Assembly: GCA_050733935.1 (NCBI GenBank)
Contig: JBOHUC010000175.1
Coordinates: forward strand, 1 to 9,924
Length of the DNA stretch: 9,924 nt
Direction of reading: 5' to 3'
Source: JBOHUC01 sp050733935
GTDB lineage: Bacteria > Eisenbacteria > RBG-16-71-46 > DASYSL01
A model generated the notes under the pieces. It was given only the letters and a program-made list of their open reading frames with translations. It was not told the DNA's origin and searched no databases. The position numbers and the translations under genes are program-made. Below, piece after piece: positions 6,251 to 9,924 of this stretch; position 1 is the stretch's first letter; each line of letters starts with the position of its first letter.

Positions 6251-7351
6251 GTGGTCGTCGTCTCGTACTCGGGCAAGGAAATCAACGCCAAGCTGGTCTA
6301 TTACGGCACCGGTTTGTCGGGGAAGACGACGAACCTCGAGGCGATCTACGAAGCCGTTCCCGAGACCAGCCGCGGCAAGATGGTCTCGATGAAGACGCAA
6401 TCCGACCGCACGCTCTTCTTCGACCTTCTGCCCCTCGACCTCGGCGAGGTCATGGGCTTCAAGACGCGCTTCCTTCTCTACACGGTCCCCGGACAGGTCT
6501 TCTACAACGCCACGCGCAAGCTCGTCTTGAAGGGTGCGGACGCGATCGTGTTCGTCGCCGACTCCGAGCGCGGCAAGATGGACGAGAACAAGGAATCGCT
6601 CTCGAACCTGCGCGCGAACCTGGCGGAGTACAAGGTCAACTTGGACGACCTGCCCTGGGTGCTGCAGTACAACAAGCGCGACCTTCCGGACGTGTACACG
6701 CCCGAGGAATTGAATCGCGAGCTCAACCCCGGGAACGTTCCCTGGGTCGAGGCGGTCGCGACCAAGGGCACCGGCGTGCTCGAGACGTTCCGTCTCGTGA
6801 GCCAGATGCTGCTCGAGCGCGTGACGAAGGATCTCAAGCGCTCGCCGGGCGCTTCGAGCCAGCGCGAAGTCGCTCGCCCGGCGCCAGCGGCCCCCGCGCC
6901 GCCTCTGGTCATGACGTCGCCGTCCGCTCCGACGCCCGGCATGGGGCAGGGGTCCTCGGCTCCGTCGGTCTACTCGCAGCCTGCGAGCCACCAGCCGCCG
7001 GCTCCCGCGCCCGCGGCTCCGTCGCCGTTTGCCACGACGCGCTCCGAGATGGGCGCGCAGCATCCGGCCGCGGAACGCGCCGAGCGCACCGCCGCACCTC
7101 CTCCCCCCGCGCGCTCGATGCAGAAGGAAGGTCCGGGACCGGTCATCGACAACGGGATCTTCCAGCGCGACGTTCAGGTTCCGAGCGAGAGCCGGATCGC
7201 GAAGCCCGCGTCGGCCGATCCGGGCGCTGCCGCCCGTGCCGCGCAGACCGGCGAGGCGCTCGTGGTGCCGATCACGCTCGACGGATCGGTGCGCGAGATC
7301 GTGCTGCGCATCGTGATCGAACAGCCAGAGAGCGCGAAGCAGGGACGATAG
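6251..7351 (+). CDS. MglA-like small GTPase with long C-terminal extension
   Basis: A 366-residue cytoplasmic GTPase related to MglA, which sets cell polarity and motility in Myxococcus and similar bacteria. The G domain covers about residues 1-195. It has the P-loop GTGLSGKT (19-26), the switch region TQSDRTLFFDLLPL (Arg53 at the place of the MglA arginine finger), the YTVPGQ switch (Gln82), NKRD for guanine binding (141-144) and a G5-like VATKGTG (169-174). Next comes a Pro/Ala/Ser-rich linker (about 200-285) and then a short C-terminal segment with MQKEGPGPVIDNGIFQRDV and LVVPITLDGSVREIVLRIVIEQ, likely a few beta strands. MglA of Myxococcus is about 195 residues, so the last 170 residues are extra. 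The start is GTG at 6251, with AAGGAGG at 6237-6243 and a 7-nt spacer; the nearby ATG at 6246 is out of frame. No MglB (roadblock GAP) gene is next to it. A strong terminator follows, so it is probably monocistronic. Confidence 0.93.
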   Translation: MVVVSYSGKEINAKLVYYGTGLSGKTTNLEAIYEAVPETSRGKMVSMKTQSDRTLFFDLLPLDLGEVMGFKTRFLLYTVPGQVFYNATRKLVLKGADAIVFVADSERGKMDENKESLSNLRANLAEYKVNLDDLPWVLQYNKRDLPDVYTPEELNRELNPGNVPWVEAVATKGTGVLETFRLVSQMLLERVTKDLKRSPGASSQREVARPAPAAPAPPLVMTSPSAPTPGMGQGSSAPSVYSQPASHQPPAPAPAAPSPFATTRSEMGAQHPAAERAERTAAPPPPARSMQKEGPGPVIDNGIFQRDVQVPSESRIAKPASADPGAAARAAQTGEALVVPITLDGSVREIVLRIVIEQPESAKQGR

Positions 7352-7394
7352 TCCCGTTCTCGAGCCCGCATGGCCCGCGCGAACACCGCGGGGC

Positions 7395-7429
7395 GGACGG
7401 GGCGCCACCGGCGCCCCGTCCTCTTTTTT
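7395..7429 (+). terminator. Rho-independent terminator of the MglA-like gene
   Basis: A perfect 12-bp stem (GGACGGGGCGCC at 7395-7406 and GGCGCCCCGTCC at 7410-7421) with an ACC loop is followed by TCTTTTTT (7422-7429). It lies 43 bases after the GTPase stop. It cleanly separates the GTPase from the next gene. Confidence 0.95.
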
Positions 7430-7484
7430 GCGCGGACGGGAGGAAAGCTTTTGGAAAGGGCGCCGCGGGCGCCGGGTGCCGGGG

Positions 7485-7513
7485 TTGACAGCCCGCGCCC
7501 GCGGGCCCAGACT
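7485..7513 (+). promoter_or_regulatory. Sigma70-type promoter for the secreted-protein/trpA unit
   Basis: A perfect -35 TTGACA (7485-7490) stands 17 bases before CAGACT (7508-7513), a -10 with A2, A4 and T6 conserved. The 17-base spacer is pure G and C and contains the palindrome GCCCGCGGGC (7497-7506), a possible operator. Transcription is expected near 7520, just after the upstream terminator and about 50 nt before the ATG at 7568. Confidence 0.65.
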
Positions 7514-7522
7514 CGCTTGCGA

Positions 7523-7547
7523 GCGGTCCGGGAGCGTCCCGGACCGC
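7523..7547 (+). promoter_or_regulatory. 5'-end mRNA stem-loop before the secreted-protein gene
   Basis: GCGGTCCGGGA (7523-7533) and TCCCGGACCGC (7537-7547) form a perfect 11-bp stem with a GCG loop. It begins within a few bases of the expected transcription start and ends 11 bases before the Shine-Dalgarno GGAGG (7559-7563). There is no T-run, so it is not a terminator. A 5' stem-loop of this kind can protect an mRNA from decay; a regulator-binding site is the other option. Confidence 0.6.
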
Positions 7548-7567
7548 CCATCCTTGGCGGAGGACGG

Positions 7568-8185
7568 ATGCGCCTGGTTTCGATCTCCCTGGTCGTGATC
7601 GCCCTGGTCGCGCTGCCGGTGCGCGCGGAGCAGGCTTCCTCGTACTCGACCCCCGCGCCCGCGGCGTCCACGTTCTTCCCCGGCGGGTCCAGCGCGACGA
7701 GCGCATCGAGCTACACCATGCCCAAGCCGGGCTCGATCCTGCCGTCGTCCCTGTTCGATCCGAGCCGCTTCTCGATCCGAAACTCCTTCACCTACGGCTA
7801 CACGTCGGGTGGCGGATTCAAGGGTTCGGCCGGCCTCTTCACGTCGAGCCTCGGCTACGTCTTGAAGCCCAACATGCGGTTTGCGGTCGACGTCGGTGCG
7901 CACATCAATCCGGCGTTCTCGGGGGAGGAAGTCCAGAAGGGAATCTTCCTCCAGGGCGCGGCCTTCGACTGGAATCCGACGCGCAATTCGCTCGTGCGGA
8001 TCGAATACCGTGACCTGCGCTCACCGCTCCAGTACGGCGGCTATGGCGGCTACTGGGGCCATCCGTCCTACGGCTACATGCCGGGCTACGGATACGGCGG
8101 ATATGGCTACGGCGAGCCGGGACTCGGAATGTGGGCGCCCGAGCGCGTGAGCACGCCGCCGCTGGCCGACCCGAGCCGCAACTAG
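7568..8185 (+). CDS. Secreted or outer-membrane Gly/Tyr-rich protein of unknown function
   Basis: A 205-residue exported protein that I cannot assign to a named family. It has a clear signal peptide (MRLVSISLVVIALVALPVRA, cleavage after residue 20) and a Ser/Thr/Pro-rich segment (21-60). The middle part (about 66-150) alternates polar and non-polar residues, such as SFTYGYTSGGGF, SSLGYVL, MRFAVDVGAHI, GIFLQGAAFDW and SLVRIEYRDL. This suggests six or so amphipathic beta strands, perhaps a small barrel or sheet at the outer membrane. Residues 156-183 are a low-complexity Gly/Tyr tract (repeats of GGYG and GYGY). The tail is short and polar. The ATG at 7568 has GGAGG 4 nt upstream. The frame is also open upstream to 7370, but that part crosses the terminator and promoter and is not used. 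trpA follows after 24 bases with no terminator between, so the two may share an mRNA. Confidence 0.8.
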   Translation: MRLVSISLVVIALVALPVRAEQASSYSTPAPAASTFFPGGSSATSASSYTMPKPGSILPSSLFDPSRFSIRNSFTYGYTSGGGFKGSAGLFTSSLGYVLKPNMRFAVDVGAHINPAFSGEEVQKGIFLQGAAFDWNPTRNSLVRIEYRDLRSPLQYGGYGGYWGHPSYGYMPGYGYGGYGYGEPGLGMWAPERVSTPPLADPSRN

Positions 8186-8209
8186 ACGACTTCGACGCCG
8201 ATCGACGGT

Positions 8210-9049
8210 GTGACCCGGCCGGCGCATTCCGCTCTCGAAGCGCGACTCAGAGGCCTGCGCGAAGAACGACGCGCAGGCCTCGTTCCGTATCTGACGGCCG
8301 GCTATCCCGATCTCGAGACGACGAATCTTCTGCTTTCCGCGGTCGCGGATGCCGGTGCCGTCGCGATCGAGCTCGGCATCCCGTTCTCTGACCCGCTCGC
8401 CGATGGCCCCGCGCTCCAGGAAGCCTCGCAGGTCGCACTCGAGAAGGGCGTCACGGTGCGCGACGTGTTCGAGCTCGCGCGCGTGTTCGCCGAGCGCACG
8501 GACACGCCGCTCGTCGCGATGACGTACGCGAATCCGGTGCTTGCCTACGGGGTCGAGCGCTTCGCGCGCGACGCACGCACGGCCGGAATCTCAGGCGTCA
8601 TCGTCTCGGATCTTCCGGTCGAGGAGCGTCCCGACGTTTGGAATGCGCTCCGGGCGGGCGGCCTCGATACGATTCCGCTCGTCGCTCCGACCACCGCGCT
8701 CGACCGCCTCGATCGCGTGCTCGCTCGAGCGTCGGGTTTCGTTTATTGCCTCTCGCGCACCGGCGTGACCGGAGACGCCCGCGCGTTCGCAAGCGAGCTC
8801 GACGGGCTCGTCGCAGAAGTCAGGCGTCGCACGGACTTGCCCGTGGGAATCGGATTCGGAGTGGGGGACGAGGAGAAGGCGCGCTTCGTTGCAGCACGCG
8901 CGGAGGCCGTGATCGTGGGGGCCGCTCTCGCGCGGCGGATCGCCGAAGCGTCGCGCGCCGGTGGCACGCAGGCGATCGTGGACTCCGTGTCGAGTTTCGC
9001 GCGCTCACTCGCGGGGGCGATCGCGGGGACGGTCAAGGCCTCCGTCTGA
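8210..9049 (+). CDS. trpA: Tryptophan synthase alpha subunit
   Basis: TrpA splits indole-3-glycerol phosphate into glyceraldehyde 3-phosphate and indole, which passes to TrpB for the last step of tryptophan synthesis in the cytoplasm. The 279-residue product is a TIM barrel with all hallmarks. It has PYLTAGYPD near the N-terminus, the catalytic Glu54 and Asp65 in AIELGIPFSDPLADGP (matching E. coli Glu49 and Asp60), and VSDLPVEE. FVYCLSRTGVTG corresponds to the active-site Tyr loop, and GIGFGVG and AVIVGAALAR form the phosphate site. The start is GTG at 8210; there is no obvious Shine-Dalgarno and no other in-frame start before the conserved part. It lies 24 nt after the secreted-protein gene. 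No trpB, trpF, trpC or other trp gene is in the window, whereas trpB usually lies directly before trpA. It ends before a strong hairpin at 9144-9191. Confidence 0.97.
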   Translation: MTRPAHSALEARLRGLREERRAGLVPYLTAGYPDLETTNLLLSAVADAGAVAIELGIPFSDPLADGPALQEASQVALEKGVTVRDVFELARVFAERTDTPLVAMTYANPVLAYGVERFARDARTAGISGVIVSDLPVEERPDVWNALRAGGLDTIPLVAPTTALDRLDRVLARASGFVYCLSRTGVTGDARAFASELDGLVAEVRRRTDLPVGIGFGVGDEEKARFVAARAEAVIVGAALARRIAEASRAGGTQAIVDSVSSFARSLAGAIAGTVKASV

Positions 9050-9143
9050 GCGTGTGATTCGCGAGCGCGCGACACGCGCGCATCCACCGGCCCCGTTTGA
9101 GCGCGAGCCCGACGCGGCCGCCGGGTCGCCACGGAATCCGCGA

Positions 9144-9191
9144 AACGAAATGGGGGAGCCATGGCCGGACGGCCACGGCTCCCCCTTCGTT
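9144..9191. terminator. Bidirectional hairpin terminator between trpA and the minus-strand genes
   Basis: A 9-bp stem GGGGGAGCC (9152-9160) / GGCTCCCCC (9177-9185) is extended inward by a T-A pair and GGCC/GGCC around a GGAC loop. It is extended outward, past a 2-nt bulge, by AACGAA (9144-9149) / TTCGTT (9186-9191). On the minus strand the stem is followed by ATTTCGTTTCG; on the plus strand by TTCGTTGATGTT. It most likely ends transcription from trpA and from the minus strand. Confidence 0.75.
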
Positions 9192-9198
9192 GATGTTC

Positions 9199-9218
9199 CG
9201 CCCGGATCCATCCGGGCG
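9199..9218. repeat. Second hairpin in the trpA / small-ORF intergenic region
   Basis: CGCCCGGA (9199-9206) and TCCGGGCG (9211-9218) form an 8-bp perfect stem with a 4-nt loop, 7 bases from the bidirectional terminator. On the minus strand it lies between the small ORF's stop and the terminator. No T-run follows it. Confidence 0.6.
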
Positions 9219-9241
9219 CCGTCGTGACCCCGTTCCGTGGC

Positions 9242-9304
9242 CTACCGGAACCACCAGAGCAGATCGGGCCAGCTGAAGGCGAGCTGCACAAGTCGCTCGA
9301 ACAT
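9242..9304 (-). CDS. Small ORF: 20-residue hydrophobic, Trp-rich peptide
   Basis: The ATG at 9304-9302 opens a 20-codon frame ending in TAG at 9244-9242. It is preceded by AAGGAGG (9317-9311) with a 6-nt spacer, as good a ribosome site as any in the window. The peptide begins MFERLVQLAF and ends LLWWFR; it has three Trp (12, 17, 18), several Leu and Phe, and could form a membrane-seeking amphipathic helix. It lies 125 nt after the phosphatase stop and is followed by two hairpins, the second a terminator, so it has the outline of a complete tiny gene. A TAGAAT at 9394-9389 could be its -10, with no clear -35. I do not recognise the peptide. It may be a real small protein, a leader peptide or a chance match. 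Confidence 0.5.
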   Translation of the reverse strand: MFERLVQLAFSWPDLLWWFR

Positions 9305-9429
9305 CCCGCCCCTCCTTGTGACGGACCGGCAGGAGCGTTTCTCCCGCCCCACACTCGGTATCGGCGGGGGACTCGGGGACTTGAGCAGATTCTAGAAAAA
9401 ACTTTCGATAGCGGCTCTAAAACACTCAA

Positions 9430-9924
9430 TTACATGAACTTGATGATCGCGATCGTCCGGTCGTCCGAGGGCCCGTCCCGGTGCCAGGCGGCCGAGGCCG
9501 CGAGCACCCGGTCGGCAATTCGGGCCGCGCGAAGCCCCCGGTGCCGCGCGAGCTCGGCCGCGAGACGCTCCGCCCCGAACGGCTCGTTTCCTTTGAGGCT
9601 GTCGGTCACGCCGTCGGTGTAGAACGCGACCACGCTCCCGCGCTCGAAGGTCCACTCCATCTCCTCGTACGCCTGGCCGGCCGTGACGCCGAGGATGAGC
9701 CCGCCGTGGGCGACTTCCTCGGTCGTGCCGTCGGGATGCACGACGAGCGGCGGATTGAGCCCCGCGTTCGACCACGTGAGCGTGCGCCGCCGCGCATCGA
9801 GACGCGCGTACGCGAGGCAGACGAACTTCTCCGGCTGCTCGAGCGCCGCGAGCTCGTCGTTGATGCGCCCGAGGAGTCGTGCCGGGGAGAGGTCGTCCGC
9901 ACGGCTTCGCAGTCCGGCCTGCAC
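9430..9924 (-). CDS. SpoIIE/RsbU-type PP2C serine phosphatase, C-terminal part (cut by window edge)
   Basis: This is the last 164-165 residues of a phosphatase of the SpoIIE/RsbU group; the N-terminus lies beyond the window. These enzymes remove phosphate from Ser/Thr of anti-sigma-factor antagonists in partner-switching stress or developmental pathways, using two metal ions. Motifs in order: LLGRINDEL, then NAGLNPPLVVHPDG, GLILGV, VVAFYTDGVTDS with the metal-binding Asp, PFGAERL, and the terminal DGPSDDRTIAIIKF with the second Asp pair. The frame is open to the edge, so the start is not visible. No anti-sigma factor or antagonist gene is in the window. AT-rich DNA including a run of six T (minus strand, 9400-9395) follows the stop, but without a good stem. 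Confidence 0.9.
   Translation of the reverse strand: MQAGLRSRADDLSPARLLGRINDELAALEQPEKFVCLAYARLDARRRTLTWSNAGLNPPLVVHPDGTTEEVAHGGLILGVTAGQAYEEMEWTFERGSVVAFYTDGVTDSLKGNEPFGAERLAAELARHRGLRAARIADRVLAASAAWHRDGPSDDRTIAIIKFM

Noticed and set aside
4825..7488. Very long plus-strand open frame of 887 codons
   Set aside because: It runs antisense to the redoxin, across the intergenic region and then in a wrong frame through the GTPase gene; the product is Arg/Ala/Pro-rich shadow protein without domains.
4924..9049. Altered genetic code with UGA read as Trp or Gly
   Set aside because: UGA ends the acyltransferase, the TlpA-like gene, the redoxin and trpA at sensible places, and neither Trp nor Gly fits the first position of a CxxC motif.
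9144..9304. Classical trp operon leader/attenuator
   Set aside because: The leader-like ORF points away from any trp coding sequence in the window; trpA is convergent with it, so it cannot attenuate trpA in cis in the usual way.
9411..9424. GTTTTAGAGC on the minus strand, resembling the start of a Cas9-type CRISPR repeat
   Set aside because: Only one short copy, no repeats, spacers or cas genes in the window; a chance match in the AT-rich tail after the phosphatase gene.

Overview
The window is GC-rich (roughly 70% by eye) and tightly packed with protein genes. It suggests a Gram-negative-type bacterium with an outer membrane: there are a beta-barrel protein ending in Phe, an HtrB-like acyltransferase, an MglA-type GTPase and a secreted protein with a C-terminal FlgD-like/sorting-type beta domain. 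That mix is common in FCB-group and Eisenbacteria-like lineages. This placement is inference from gene style and is not proven. UGA is an ordinary stop for several genes here, so the code is standard, yet one UGA appears to be read as selenocysteine.

Left half, minus strand (read from 5790 down to 1): an exported redoxin whose active-site CxxC is encoded as UGA-P-F-C, with a bacterial SECIS-like hairpin starting 3 nt after the UGA; a TlpA-type thioredoxin; and a 521-aa outer-membrane beta-barrel with a single CX4C pair. These three are linked by TTGA stop/start overlaps. After a 98-nt gap holding inverted repeats and a candidate promoter come an HtrB/PatA-like acyltransferase, a PimA-like GT4 glycosyltransferase (GTGA overlap) and an MFS transporter cut by the window edge. 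The first trio looks like a cell-envelope thiol/selenol redox unit. The second looks like a glycolipid-making pair resembling the mycobacterial patA-pimA arrangement.

The region 5791-6250 is a divergent intergenic region. Right half, plus strand: an MglA-like GTPase with a long Pro/Ala linker and an extra C-terminal segment, ending at a textbook terminator; a promoter and a 5' stem-loop ahead of a small secreted Gly/Tyr-rich protein; then trpA without trpB. Beyond a strong hairpin terminator, the minus strand carries a 20-codon ORF with a perfect Shine-Dalgarno and a tandem Trp pair, and the C-terminal part of a SpoIIE/RsbU-type PP2C phosphatase.

The main discovery is the selenocysteine-containing, exported redoxin at 4924-5790, which a normal gene caller would split into a 68-aa fragment and a 210-aa fragment.
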